A stretch of 64,000 nt of DNA from CAVSUZ01 sp963791885 (GCA_963791885.1 CAWBUL010000004.1:1726253-1790252); one strand, 5' to 3'; shown: positions 28,503 through 38,979, numbered from the stretch's first letter. Translations and numbers: made by a program. The notes: a model not told the origin generated them from the sequence alone.

Positions 28503-29927
28503 ATGCAGAACACCGAAGAGGTCTGGCGCCTCGTGGACAGCCGAAAGGATGAATACGAACGGCTGAGTGACCGCGTATGGGGAACGCCCGAGCTCGCCTA
28601 TACGGAACACCGCTCCTGCGCCGAACATATTGCTATGCTGGAACGGGAGGGCTTTCGCGTGACGCGTGACGTGGCCGGCATCCCCACGGCGGTGATGGGC
28701 GAAGCGGGTGAGGGCGGGCCGGTGATCGCCATCCTGGGCGAGTACGATGCGCTGCCGGGGCTGAGCCAGGAAGCCGGTGTTGCCGAGAAGCGCCCGATCC
28801 CCGGGGACGGCTTCGGCCATGGCTGCGGCCACAACCTGCTCGGGTCCGCGTCGCTGCTGGCTGCGGCCTCGGTGAAGGATTACCTCGAACAGAACGGGTT
28901 GAAGGGGCGGGTGCGGTACTACGGCTGCCCGGCTGAGGAAGGCGGTGCGGCCAAGGGGTTCATGGTGCGCGCTGGGGCGTTCAAGGACGTGGATGTCGCG
29001 ATTTCCTGGCACCCGGCGGCATTTTCCGGCGTGAACGAGGCGGTGTCACTGGCCAATACCCGCATCGATTTCACCTTCCACGGCCGTGCGTCGCACGCCG
29101 CGGCGGCACCGCATCTGGGCCGCAGCGCGTTGGATGCGGTGGAGCTGATGAGCGTGGGCGTGAACTACATGCGCGAACACATGCCGTCTGACGCGCGGAT
29201 CCACAGCGCGATCCTGGACGCCGGCGGAATTGCCCCGAACGTGGTGCAGGCGCGCGCGAAGGTTCGCTACCTGATCCGCGCCACGGACCTGCCGGGGCTG
29301 CAAAAGCTGATCGAGCGGGTGAAGAAGATCGCCGAGGGTGCGGCGCTGATGACCGAAACCCGCGTGGAGCAGCGGGTGATCAGCGGCGTGTCCAACCTGC
29401 TCGGCAACACGCCGATGGAAAAGGCGATGCACGACAACCTGATGCGTCTCGGACCGCCGCCGTTCGACGACGCTGACCGGGAATTCGCGGCGAAGATCCA
29501 GGGGACCTTGTCCGATGAGGATATCGAGTCCGCGTTTCGTCGTGCGGGGATGCCGGTGAAGAAGAACGCCCCGCTGTGCGATGCGATCATCCCCTTGGAG
29601 GCGCGGGGCGCGAAGATGGTCGGGTCAACCGATGTGGGCGACGTGAGTTGGGTCGTGCCCACGGTGCAGGCGCGCGGCGCAACCTATGCGATCGGCACGC
29701 CGGGCCATTCCTGGCAGCTGACGGCGCAGGGCAAGACGGACGCCGCGCACAAAGGAATGGTGCACGTCGCGAAGGTGATGGCGGGCACGGCGATCGATGC
29801 GATCCGGGACGAGACGCTGGTGGCGCGCGCGAAGGCAGACTTGGCGGCGCGTACGAAGGAGACGCCATATGTCTCGCCGCTGCCCGCGGAGATCGATCCG
29901 CCGATCGACATGTCCAAGGCGGCGTAG
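28503..29927 (+). CDS. abgB: M20-family amidohydrolase, p-aminobenzoyl-glutamate hydrolase subunit B-like
   Basis: The 474-residue protein follows the AbgB/M20D layout: ILGEYDALPG and FGHGCGHNLLGSASLLAA supply metal ligands, GCPAEEGGAAKG gives the catalytic Glu pair, SWHPAAFSG and FHGRASHAAAAPHLGRSALD mark the dimerisation domain, and VGSTDVGDVSWVVPT is typical of AbgB. Length is close to E. coli AbgB (481). Such enzymes cleave p-aminobenzoyl-glutamate or other acyl-amino acids. No AbgA or AbgT is adjacent, so the substrate is open. The ATG at 28503 follows GGGAG. It converges on the GNAT-membrane gene with 4 bp between stops. Confidence 0.85.
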   Translation: MQNTEEVWRLVDSRKDEYERLSDRVWGTPELAYTEHRSCAEHIAMLEREGFRVTRDVAGIPTAVMGEAGEGGPVIAILGEYDALPGLSQEAGVAEKRPIPGDGFGHGCGHNLLGSASLLAAASVKDYLEQNGLKGRVRYYGCPAEEGGAAKGFMVRAGAFKDVDVAISWHPAAFSGVNEAVSLANTRIDFTFHGRASHAAAAPHLGRSALDAVELMSVGVNYMREHMPSDARIHSAILDAGGIAPNVVQARAKVRYLIRATDLPGLQKLIERVKKIAEGAALMTETRVEQRVISGVSNLLGNTPMEKAMHDNLMRLGPPPFDDADREFAAKIQGTLSDEDIESAFRRAGMPVKKNAPLCDAIIPLEARGAKMVGSTDVGDVSWVVPTVQARGATYAIGTPGHSWQLTAQGKTDAAHKGMVHVAKVMAGTAIDAIRDETLVARAKADLAARTKETPYVSPLPAEIDPPIDMSKAA

Positions 29928-29931
29928 GCGC

Positions 29932-32691
29932 TTATCGGGACGTCCCGGACATCGCATCCGGGACGTCTCGGCTGCTTCGCGCCCACCGCATGTAGAGCAC
30001 GCCGGGCGTGGCGCCGGCGATGACACCGATGAACAGTAGAACCACCAACGCGTGGACGCCTGGCGTGACTGCCAGAAGCCAGACCACGAGCGCAAGGACG
30101 ATTGGTATCACAAGGGCGATCGCTGCAACGCGGAGAATCACATTCCAGTGGACGCGCCGGACGAAATGCAAGAGCGCGACGGCGGCGACGAAGTTCAGAC
30201 TGGCAGCGGTCAGGCCGAGTGCCAGAACCCAAGGCCAAGCCGATGGATCCAGGCCAGGAAGATGGGTGCTGAGCCAGCTAAGATAGAGTTCGTTGCCCAC
30301 CTCGGCCAAGGGATTGGATTTACCGCTGTTCAACGCGCCGAAGGCGGCAAACACCGAAGCAAAGGCTGCGAAAACACCGGTCGCCTGAGCCACACCGATC
30401 GCGACAAGCAGCCGGTCGCGCCGTTCGTCTGAGGCGCGCCGTGCGGCATCTGCTGCGCGATCGTCCGCCTCAGCGATACCTGTTTCGAGCAGCGCAATTT
30501 CGCGAACCATTTTTTCGACCGTATCCTCGAGCTGCAGGAAGTAGTCCCGCTGAAGCATGAGGCCCTTGGCATCGACGAACTGTTCGTAGAGCGCCTGTTC
30601 CGTGGGGTATCGGAAAAGGTTCGGTATGTAGTGGGCGAGACGAATGCGCCGTTCCTGCGTCCGTTGCAGTCGCTGCTGCGCATCCGCGCGATCCTTTTGG
30701 CTGCGGAGGGACGCCGGGCGGGCCAATAAACTCATCATCAGCCCTGTTAGTCCGCGAGCACCTTGGTCCCGGCGAAGATCCTTGTTCAGATCCGCGAGCA
30801 ACCTGGCATTGTGGCTTAGGATCATCTCGACCAGGAACCAGTACGGTTCACCGCCGATGAGTGCCCACATTTCGGAAAAGGCACGTGACGAGCGGCTGAA
30901 GCGTATCGTCAGATCGCGATGGGCAAACGTGAGCTCGCTTCCCATGATCGCGCCGCGCGCCAGCAAATCGTGCACCTCGATCTCGTCCTGTGCTTCGAAA
31001 TCGAGCACGTTCTGAGTTAGGCCGGCGAGACGGAGCGTGAACGGTGAAATAGGCGTGCTTCGCTCGCGCGCTTTGAGAGTAGCCTGCATGAAATCGTCAT
31101 GGTGACTGGCGCCGATGACTTCCAAGCTCAGCGAAGCTTTAGCGACGGCTCGCGCATCAGCGGGCTCTGGTTGTGGAGCCGTGGGATCCGGGAAAGTCAT
31201 TCCCAGCAGCGCCTCACGAAGGGCCCTACCCAGTGCAGGGTCCGGTAGCTTTGTAAGCACAGAAAAAACGGTCGTGTGCCCGGTATCTGCCGCAGCATCG
31301 AGACCCTTCAAGCGTTCTCGGAGGAATTCGTGGAACGGCCGGGGCGCTGAGCCTTCGGTGCTGATTTGTACGGGCCTTCCGATTAATCGTCCGGCTGGTT
31401 CAGCAACCGATGCCAAGGTCAGAATAGCGGCGATGTTGATCGGCACTCGCGCGGGATGATCGGACCGGAACACGAGAGCGACGGAGTAGATGAGATAGCC
31501 GCTCTCGAAGATAGCGACGGTGTCCACGAAGCTGGCATGGACTTTCCACGGTGGATCGCCTGCGTGGAAAAAAGTGAGACTTCGTACTTTGCCCTCCCAC
31601 TCCATCTTCAACGCGGAGGGGAAGGCGATCTGAACCGCGAGCGGTGCACAGACACCACGTTGCTTGCTGGACGGGTGACGAAAGGGTTCGCATTGCAGAA
31701 CTGCAGGAAGGCTGTTGGCGGAGGCGTACGGAATGATAATGTCCGCGTGAAACGAGCTGAACGGGTCCGAAAGCAGATGCCAGGCGGCTCGTAAGTCTTG
31801 CGAGTTGTGGGGGCCTGGTCGCAATCCGTCCAGCGGAATTTCGCCCCCATAAGGGGCGGCGTGCCCGCTTCCACCCAGAACTCGCAGGTGATGGGAGACG
31901 AAGGTCATCCGCAGCGTCATGGCATCGGCGTGACCAAGAGTCCCGTCGTAATGTGCGGGAATCTGCAGTGGTATCGGCGCAATGTCGGACGGCTTCTTCA
32001 GAAACTTGAGCATCCGTTGAAGCTCAGGCGCATCCGGCTGATCGAGGGCGCCATAGAATTCACAGAGGAATTCGACGATCCCGTCGGCGGTTGCCCCTGA
32101 CCCGTCAGGGCGCGGATCGCACAGCAAAAGAAGGTCGCGGCAGGGCGGCTTGTCAGGCGCGAGGGGAGGCTGGACGTAATTGATCGGCAGTCTCTGCAGT
32201 CCGAGCCTCGTCAGGAATGACAAACGGCGATAAGCAGGGACACGTTCCTCTCCGTGTAGCCGCAACGGATTTTCTGCTTCAGCCACTAAATGCCAATGCG
32301 GAGACGGCGCGCGCTCGGCGATCGCCGATTTCATTCGAGCAAAAAGATCCGCCGCCACACCTTGCCCACGCAAGGTTGGGTGGACGGCGATATAGGTTGC
32401 GAGCCAGAATCCGGATCGTCGGTAGTGTTCGAAGATGATGCCTCCGACCACCGCCTCCGCTTTGACTTCCGAGGCGGACGCGCAGGCGAGGATCATGTAG
32501 ACGTGCGGTTTTCCTGATGGTGTAGGTGGGGACATTAGTGGCAGCCAGGTCTCCGGCTCTTCCGCTTGTTCGCGCTTGGGAAAAGCATCGCGATAGACAT
32601 GCTCGTAGAAAGCACGACAGAGAGCGATCCGGCGATCTTCAGGCTCATCCCACAGTTGTACGTACGTCAGCCGGTCCGAGCCGATGTTCAT
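29932..32691 (-). CDS. GNAT-domain membrane protein of unknown function (919 aa)
   Basis: Residues 1 to about 200 form a GNAT acetyltransferase fold with acetyl-CoA motif A (IAVHPTLRGQGVAADLFARM) and motif B (ERVPAYRRLSF). Residues about 250-700 are a large domain I do not recognise (SLTFFHAGDPPWKVHASFVD; HHDDFMQATLKARER; EPYWFLVEMILSHNARLLAD). A charged helical, probably coiled-coil region follows (EKMVREIALLETGIAEADDR), then four hydrophobic segments from about 760 (VAQATGVFAAFASVFAAFGA), 819, 850 and 879. This predicts a cytoplasmic acetyltransferase tethered to the inner membrane. It starts 53 bp after trpE on the same strand, where trpG might be expected. The frame is intact; the fusion to trpE seen in one long frame results from the trpE frameshift. 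Confidence 0.75.
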   Translation of the reverse strand: MNIGSDRLTYVQLWDEPEDRRIALCRAFYEHVYRDAFPKREQAEEPETWLPLMSPPTPSGKPHVYMILACASASEVKAEAVVGGIIFEHYRRSGFWLATYIAVHPTLRGQGVAADLFARMKSAIAERAPSPHWHLVAEAENPLRLHGEERVPAYRRLSFLTRLGLQRLPINYVQPPLAPDKPPCRDLLLLCDPRPDGSGATADGIVEFLCEFYGALDQPDAPELQRMLKFLKKPSDIAPIPLQIPAHYDGTLGHADAMTLRMTFVSHHLRVLGGSGHAAPYGGEIPLDGLRPGPHNSQDLRAAWHLLSDPFSSFHADIIIPYASANSLPAVLQCEPFRHPSSKQRGVCAPLAVQIAFPSALKMEWEGKVRSLTFFHAGDPPWKVHASFVDTVAIFESGYLIYSVALVFRSDHPARVPINIAAILTLASVAEPAGRLIGRPVQISTEGSAPRPFHEFLRERLKGLDAAADTGHTTVFSVLTKLPDPALGRALREALLGMTFPDPTAPQPEPADARAVAKASLSLEVIGASHHDDFMQATLKARERSTPISPFTLRLAGLTQNVLDFEAQDEIEVHDLLARGAIMGSELTFAHRDLTIRFSRSSRAFSEMWALIGGEPYWFLVEMILSHNARLLADLNKDLRRDQGARGLTGLMMSLLARPASLRSQKDRADAQQRLQRTQERRIRLAHYIPNLFRYPTEQALYEQFVDAKGLMLQRDYFLQLEDTVEKMVREIALLETGIAEADDRAADAARRASDERRDRLLVAIGVAQATGVFAAFASVFAAFGALNSGKSNPLAEVGNELYLSWLSTHLPGLDPSAWPWVLALGLTAASLNFVAAVALLHFVRRVHWNVILRVAAIALVIPIVLALVVWLLAVTPGVHALVVLLFIGVIAGATPGVLYMRWARSSRDVPDAMSGTSR

Positions 32692-32744
32692 CAAACCGTG
32701 GCCGCCGATTGGGTCGGAAGCGGGCTGCGGTTCATTGAGTTGGG

Positions 32745-34266
32745 TCAGTTGCGGTTCGCGCCGCCCGCCGCAAACCGCACCGCTTCCTCCGCCGCTCGGA
32801 AGAGTGCCTGCGCCTTGGCCCGGCATTCCTCGTGTTCCGCCTCGGGATCGGAATCGGCGACGATCCCGGCGCCGGCTTGCACGTACATCGTCCCATCCTT
32901 CACCAACGCCGTGCGCAGTGCGATGCAGGTGTCCATCGTGCCGTTCGCCGCAAAGTAACCGATGCAACCGCCGTAGATGCCGCGGCGGGTCGGTTCCAGT
33001 TCCTCGATGATCTCCATGGCGCGAACCTTCGGCGCACCGGAGAGCGTGCCGGCGGGGAAGGTGGCGACCAACGAGTTCGAGCGCATCCAACCCGTCCCGC
33101 AGCTTGCCCTCGACGTTGGAGGAGATGTGCATGACGTGGCTGAAACGCTCGATGACGAAGCTTTCCGTCACGCGCACGGTGCTGATTGCCGAGACGCGGC
33201 CGACATCGTTGCGACCGAGGTCGAGCAGCATGAGATGCTCGGCGCGTTCCTTGGGATCGGACAAGAGTTCGGCCTCGAGTGCCTGATCCTCTTCGTATGA
33301 GGCGCCGCGACGGCGCGTGCCTGCCAGCGGCCGGAGCGTCACAATGCCGTCCCGCAGGCGTACCAGGATTTCCGGGCTGGAGCCGACGACGGCAAACCCG
33401 CCGAAATCAAGGAAGAACAGGAAGGGAGACGGGTTGATCCGCCGCAACGCGCGATAAAGCGCAAACGGCGGCAGGGCGAAAGGTGCCGAGAAGCGCTGGC
33501 TCAGCACGATCTGGAACGCGTCGCCGGCGGCGATGTATTCTTTCGCGCGCAACACCGAGTGCAGGAACGTATCCTTCGTCACGTTGGACTGCGGTGCAGG
33601 CGGCGCCGGAAGAGCGACCGGGGGCGCCGGGTGGGGCAGAGGGCGATCGAGCGCCGCCTGTGCCTCGGCCAGGCGGGCTTGCGCCGCGTGCCAAGCGGTT
33701 TCAGCCGCAACATCAGGCGTGGGATAGACCGGCGTCGCCAGGATCAGGTCGTCGTTGACGTTGTCGAAGATCGCGAACAGCGTAGGCCGGATCAGCAGCG
33801 CGTCCGGGACGCCAATGTCGTCCGTATTCTTGTTCGGCAGGCGCTCCATCAGCCGGACCATGTCGTATCCGAGGTAACCGACCAGCCCGCCCGCCATCGG
33901 CGGCATCCAGTTCGGCACATCGAGCCGCGATTCGGTGATGATGGCGCGGAGACTGTCGAGCGCGCCAGACTCCTCGGCAACGAAGGCATGCGGCGCGGAC
34001 AGCGCGTGCCGGTTCAGTTCGGCTTGGCCTGCCCGACACCGCCAGATCAGATCAGGCGCCATGCCGATGATCGAATAGCGCCCGCGCGCATCGCCGCCTT
34101 CGATGCTTTCCAGGAGAAAGCTGTTCGGCTGCCCGTGCGCGAGCTTCAGAAAGGCGGCAACGGGCGTTTCCAGATCCGCGACGCTGCGCCGCCACAGCAG
34201 CGTGCCCCGTCCCGCCTCGTGGGCGGAGCGGAACGCCGCAAAGCCGGACGGCAGCATCACGTTCAT
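32745..34266 (-). CDS. trpE: anthranilate synthase component I, single frameshift
   Basis: TrpE makes anthranilate from chorismate for tryptophan synthesis. The N-terminal frame covers NSFLLESIEGGDARGRYSII (the Trp-binding LLES region), GDAFQIVLSQRF, PSPFLFFLDFGGFAVVGSSP, PLAGTRRRG and LLDLGRNDVGRVS. The frame breaks near 33072-33078: LRDGLDALEL should continue LVATFPAGTLSGAPKVRAME, which lies in another frame and runs to the TGA at 32745-32747 (RGIYGGCIGYFA, AGAGIVADSDPEAE). One surplus base (GTTGG for GTGG) would explain it. Repaired length is about 506, normal for TrpE. Because tryptophan synthesis is rarely dispensable in free-living relatives, a base-calling error is likely here. AGGAGGAACA precedes the ATG; ppiD ends 10 bp upstream. 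Confidence 0.88.
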
Positions 34267-34276
34267 TGTTCCTCCT

Positions 34277-36190
34277 TCAGGAGCCGGTTGTGAAGCTGTC
34301 GAACACGGGCTGATTGACCTGCGGACTGGCGCGTTCGCGCAGGGCACGCGCGATGGTCGCCGTGATATCCGTCGTCACCGACTGCTTCAGTGCTCCGCTG
34401 ATCTCGTCGTACGCCGCTTTGTCCTGGTCCGGATTCGGCGTCTCGATTTTGTCCGGCACCAGCACGATGAACTCCTCGGTCGTGTTCACCATCGTCGGTT
34501 CCTTCGGCTTCAGTCCGAACAGCGCCTGTTGCACCTGCGCCGGCACGGCTTCAGACGAACCGCGACGATCGATCAGCGGGGTCTGTCGCACGGTGACGCC
34601 GGCGGTTGTGGCGGCGTCCGGCAGTGACTCGCCGCCCTGCACAGCCGCCAGCACCTTCGCCGCCTGCTCTTCTGCTTCCTTCTGCCGTGCGGCCGCGGTC
34701 CAGTCCGACGCGACCTGATCCTTCACCTCAGCAAACGGTTTCACGTGCGGGGGAACGACGCCTTCCACAGTCAGGGCGTAAAATGCAGATCCGCCGGGGG
34801 CGGGCAGCGGTACCTCGGTCAGTTGCGCGGGTGGTTGATCGGGTGGTGTTTTGAACGCGGCGTCGATCAGCGCCTGGCGAAGCTCTGGCGGGCCGGGGAT
34901 TGGGGCGGGATCGCCATTCGCGGTACTGCCCTGCGCGTCCAGCGTGCCCTGCACTCCGACCAGCCCGATGCCGCTCGGCAGCTTGTCGAGACCCACGCCG
35001 GTCCCGAGCGTGTCGTCGATCTTATTGACCACATCGTAGATCTGCGAACCTGCCTTCTGTTGCAGCACCTGATCGCGAATCTGGTTCTGTACATCGGCGA
35101 AGCTTTGGTTGGTCCCGGCCTTTGCCGCCGTCACCTTGAACACGTCCCAGCCGAGCGCCGTCTTCACCGGGCCGCCGACGCTATCGGGTACCGCGGCGAA
35201 TGCGGCGGAGGCAAGCGTCGGATCGGGGACGCCCGCCTCTGTCGTGTTGTCCAGGCTCACCGCGTTGCCGCCATCCGCCTCGGCCTGTTTCTGGATCGCT
35301 GTCCAATCCGCTCCGCCGCTCCAGCTTTGCGCCAGCGCCTTGGCCTTGGCTTCATCCTGCAGCACTGCAATCTGCAGTGAACGCCGGGGCGGGACAACGT
35401 ATTGGTCTTTGTGTGCCTCGTAATAGGCGTGGAGCTCGTCGTCCGTGGCGGTGAGCGTCTTCGCCAGCGTGTCCGCCGTCAGGATCACGGCCTTGATGCG
35501 CCGGAACTCGGGCACCTCGTACGATGTCGGATGATTTTGATACCACCGGGTCAGATCCTCGTCCGTCGGCTGTGGCGGAGCCGGCACGGCCGCGAAGGGA
35601 AACTCTGCCATCAGGCCCGAGCGCTGCTCTTCCTCAAATGCGAACACCGCGTTGGTCAGGAGCGGCGGCACTGCCACCCCCGCAACCACCGCGCCAAGGA
35701 TCTGCTGCGCGGCGATCTGCTGGCGGGTGAGATCGAGGAACTCCGCCTCGCTCATGTTATTGGCGCGCAGTAGGGTCTCCAGCTTCGTCTGGTCGAACTT
35801 GCCGTCCGGACCGTGAAAGGCGGGCGTGGAGAAAACCGCCGCACGCAACGCATCGTCCGGCACGACCAGGCGGAGGCGCGCGATTTCCTGCTCGAGCGCG
35901 AGTTGGGCCTCCATCTGATCCAAAGTCTGCTGGGCGACTTGCTGGCGCATCGCGGGCGTGACGTCCTGGCCCTGCTGCAACTTTCGTTCCGCCAGCGCCA
36001 TGTTACGCTGGAAGGTTTGCTGGAATTGCGCGGGTTCGATGGTCTGGCCGCCGATCTTGGCCACATAGGTACGTGTGCCGATCTGGCGCACCACGTCGCC
36101 AACGCCCCACACGACGAAGGACATAACCATGATCCCGAAGAAGATCCGGACGGGCCAGGTTTCGAGATAGCGGCGGAGAGCGGTGAGCAT
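34277..36190 (-). CDS. ppiD: PpiD-type periplasmic peptidyl-prolyl isomerase/chaperone
   Basis: The 637-residue protein begins with a short cytoplasmic tail and one transmembrane segment (VRIFFGIMVMSFVVWGVGDV, about residues 10-30). A SurA_N-like domain follows (QTIEPAQFQQTFQRNMALAE), then a parvulin domain at about 260-380 and a second degenerate one. It anchors in the inner membrane and assists folding of exported proteins at the Sec exit. ATG 36190 begins directly before the membrane anchor. trpE follows after 10 bp; ppiD-trpE linkage is usual in acetic acid bacteria and relatives, which supports the taxonomic guess. Confidence 0.88.
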   Translation of the reverse strand: MLTALRRYLETWPVRIFFGIMVMSFVVWGVGDVVRQIGTRTYVAKIGGQTIEPAQFQQTFQRNMALAERKLQQGQDVTPAMRQQVAQQTLDQMEAQLALEQEIARLRLVVPDDALRAAVFSTPAFHGPDGKFDQTKLETLLRANNMSEAEFLDLTRQQIAAQQILGAVVAGVAVPPLLTNAVFAFEEEQRSGLMAEFPFAAVPAPPQPTDEDLTRWYQNHPTSYEVPEFRRIKAVILTADTLAKTLTATDDELHAYYEAHKDQYVVPPRRSLQIAVLQDEAKAKALAQSWSGGADWTAIQKQAEADGGNAVSLDNTTEAGVPDPTLASAAFAAVPDSVGGPVKTALGWDVFKVTAAKAGTNQSFADVQNQIRDQVLQQKAGSQIYDVVNKIDDTLGTGVGLDKLPSGIGLVGVQGTLDAQGSTANGDPAPIPGPPELRQALIDAAFKTPPDQPPAQLTEVPLPAPGGSAFYALTVEGVVPPHVKPFAEVKDQVASDWTAAARQKEAEEQAAKVLAAVQGGESLPDAATTAGVTVRQTPLIDRRGSSEAVPAQVQQALFGLKPKEPTMVNTTEEFIVLVPDKIETPNPDQDKAAYDEISGALKQSVTTDITATIARALRERASPQVNQPVFDSFTTGS

Positions 36191-36226
36191 AGGGCGGTCC
36201 GGTGTGTCGGGCCGGAGCATATACGG

Positions 36227-36266
36227 CCCGGCGCCGGCGTTTTCCAGCGGCCGGGCCGGCGCCGGG
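36227..36266. terminator. GC-rich inverted repeat between Hint-domain gene and ppiD
   Basis: An 11-bp perfect inverted repeat (CCCGGCGCCGG at 36227-36237 and CCGGCGCCGGG at 36256-36266) with an 18-nt spacer lies between the Hint gene stop and the ppiD start, on the path of minus-strand transcription. It lacks a T-tract. It could end the Hint transcript or act in the ppiD leader. Confidence 0.45.
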
Positions 36267-36298
36267 GACGGCGCCCAGGAGGACGTCGGGGGCGGCGG

Positions 36299-38979
36299 TT
36301 ATGCGGCGCGGGTGCCGGCGCGGAGCATCCGTTTGGCGGTAATGACCTCGGGGCCGGTGACAAGGAGCGGGGCGCAGCCCTCCGCCTCCCAGATTCGGAT
36401 GGCGAAGTCGGGGTGCAGTGCGACGGGGCCGGCGGCGTTATCGAACATGCGTTTGCCGCCGGTGTCGAGGAAGCTTTCCGCCGGCAGGTTCTCGGCCAAG
36501 ACGACGTCGTGGGGTTCCAGTTCGATGTGGTAGTAGGTGACGGCGTCCACCGGCACCTGCGCGATGGCATCGCCGTCGATCAGGCAGCGCACCGGGATCA
36601 GCACGTCTTCCACATACAGGGCGTGGTCGGGGGAGAGGAACAGGTCACGCTCGGGCAGGCCGGGGCCGAAGGCGCCGGCACGCACCCGCACCGGCCAGAC
36701 TTTGCGGGGGGTGGGGTGGCGCGTGCAATCGACCGCCCGATGCCCGATCCAAACGATGCGGGAGGAGCCGCCGAGCAGGGTGGGGAGGGTGTTGCCGATG
36801 CGGAGGTCGTCGACGGGGATATCGCCGTGTTCTGTGCGAATGCGCGTACCAGCGGCGAAGCAGGGCAGGGCGCCGAGGCCGCCTTGGGCGTTGACGGTTT
36901 CAAGTGCATTGAGTTGGGCCGACGTGAGAAACGGCGACAGATCGAGCGTGCCTATAACCGAGCCGGTCTGTGACGGCCCGCTGTAGAGCAAAAGTGCATT
37001 GTCCCCATCAGTCTCGCCATCCGAGACGAATTGCGTGCTGGCGATGGGGTCGGTCGAACCATAGACCACTCCGGTGACGTCGCCACTCGCGTCGTTCTGA
37101 ATTGTCACGCTCTGGAGCACGATCTCGGCGTGCGTGTTGAAGTTGCTGATGACCGCTCCGAATCCTCCAATGGAGCCGATGGTCAGTACGCCGTAGGATG
37201 TGCCGTTCTGGAACCGGACGATCTGGCTATTGTCCACGGTCCCGGCGTTGATGAACAGATTGCCTCCGCCGCCGACCTGCAACGTGCCGCCGTTGCCGCT
37301 GCCGCCATCGGAAATAATTGGGCTGGCAACCAATTCAGTGCCGGCTTGGCCAAGGATGGTGCCGCCATCATTGGTCAGCGAGATAGTCGCCACGAAGGTG
37401 CCGGTCGGACCCAGCGTCGCGTTGTTGGTGTAGGTGGTGGGATCCACCAAACCACCGAGTTGCTGGAGGACGCCGAGCGCGGTGTGGTCCAGTGCGCCAT
37501 GCACATTCCGCGTGCTTCCGGCGCCGACCACGACGACGCCGTCCGTAATCGTCAGATTGTTCGTGACCTCAAGCTCGCTGAGCGAGCCCTCCAGGTCGAT
37601 GACGCCCGAACCACCGGACGAACCCACTTGAGCGGCCGCAGCCTGCACGAAGCCGCCGTTGTTGATATCCAGATCGCCGGCACCAGCGGCGCCCGCCGTC
37701 AACGTGCCGCTAAGCGCGATCGTACTGCCGCTGCCAACCGACACATTTCCGGATGCGGTCGATTGATTGCCGATGATCAGATCGGTGGCGGTGACGGTGC
37801 CGCCGGCAGATACGCCCAAAGACCCCGCGGCCGCATCCCCAACCACGAGCGATCCGCCGATATTCCAGGTTGAATTCTCCCCGGTCACCGTCACGGACGA
37901 ACCGTCCGTATCGGAATCCGCTGCAATGTCCGCCGCTGGCCCCGAATAGCCCGAATCAGGGCTGGTGTTGATCGAAGCGCCATTTTCGATGCGTACGGTG
38001 CCGATGCCTGCGCCCAGGTCGTCGGCAAAAAGGCTGTCGGAGGTGTTGCCGCCGACGGTGAACTGACCCACATTGTTCAGCACCGAGTTCGGATCGGTGA
38101 CAATGATCTCGCCATCGCCGCCGCTGTCGAATCCAAGCGCGATGCCACCTCCCGGCTGCACTGCATTGCCGCCCGTGCTCACCCTGGCGCCGGCACTGAC
38201 GATCAGCGCGCCTTGCCCCGAGTCACCAGGATTGTGAGCTGACCAAGCGCGGAAAAGCTGGCGCTGGGTCCGGTCACGATCAGAGTCCCGGTGCTACCGG
38301 CGCTTTCACCAATATCCGCCGCCGGAATGTCGCCAAGGCTGGTGCCGACGCTGAGCGCGCCCGATGAGATCGTGACGCCGCCTGCTCCGAAGTCACCGAT
38401 GACGAGAGGATTGGCAGCGGTGTTGATCGTGCCGCCGGTGACGGTGATCTGCCCTTCGGAATCGGGATTGTTGCCGACGACCAGGCCCGAGGTAATCGCA
38501 TTGTCCAGCGACAGCGAGCCGCCCGATCCGACCGCGAGCGAGCCGTATCCCGAATCCCCGACGACGAGTTCGCCATCGATTGTGGCGGTGCTGATGGTAC
38601 TGCCGCTGCTCACCTCGAGCGTGCCCGAGCCGCTGCTTGTCAGGCCAAGGTCGAGCGCCACGACGGAATCCGCCGTGCTTCCCGCGACCAGCGAGCCGCC
38701 ATCGGAGACGGACAAGACGCCGTTTCCGCTATCGCCGAGGACAACTTCATTGCCGCTGTCGTCCAGCAGGCCGGAATCGGAGACCGATCCATTCGTGTCT
38801 ATGCTGACGCCGACATCGAGTCCGACCGAGTCGGTACCGCTGACCTGAACCGTTTCTGTGCTGTTGATGATCAGCGAGCCATCGTTCATCACAGGGCTGA
38901 CGGTGCCGCTGCCTTCAACGGTGTTGCCCGCGGAGATCGTGCCGCCGCTGTACCCCGCTCCGATCTGAGTGATCGACAT
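36299..38979 (-). CDS. beta-repeat protein with C-terminal Hint domain, single frameshift
   Basis: About 893 residues. The first 700 or so are tandem beta-helix-like repeats rich in Gly, Ser and Asp of the form VGDSGYGSLAVGSGGSLSL, VVGDAAAGSLGVSAGGTVTA and similar. The last 185 form a Hint (Hedgehog/intein) domain beginning CFAAGTRIRTEHGDIPVDDL and containing FLSPDHALYVEDVLIPVRCL. Hint domains can self-cleave at the N-terminal Cys; in bacterial surface proteins they may release or cross-link the passenger. The frame changes once near 38215, joining SFSALGQ to DSGQGALIVSAGARVSTGG. No N-terminal signal peptide is visible (MSITQIGAGYSGG), as in related proteins exported by non-Sec routes. Confidence 0.82.

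Noticed and set aside
29932..34347. A single 1471-codon frame that reads as a trpE-GNAT fusion protein
   Set aside because: The TrpE C-terminus is found in another frame (32745-33086), so the long frame passes through trpE out of frame after one surplus base. The stretch between is arginine-rich shadow sequence, and the GNAT protein has its own ATG at 32691.
36299..38979. Short repeated GC-rich units that could suggest a repeat array
   Set aside because: The periodicity comes from glycine/serine-rich coding repeats; there are no identical direct repeats with unique spacers, so it is not a CRISPR array.
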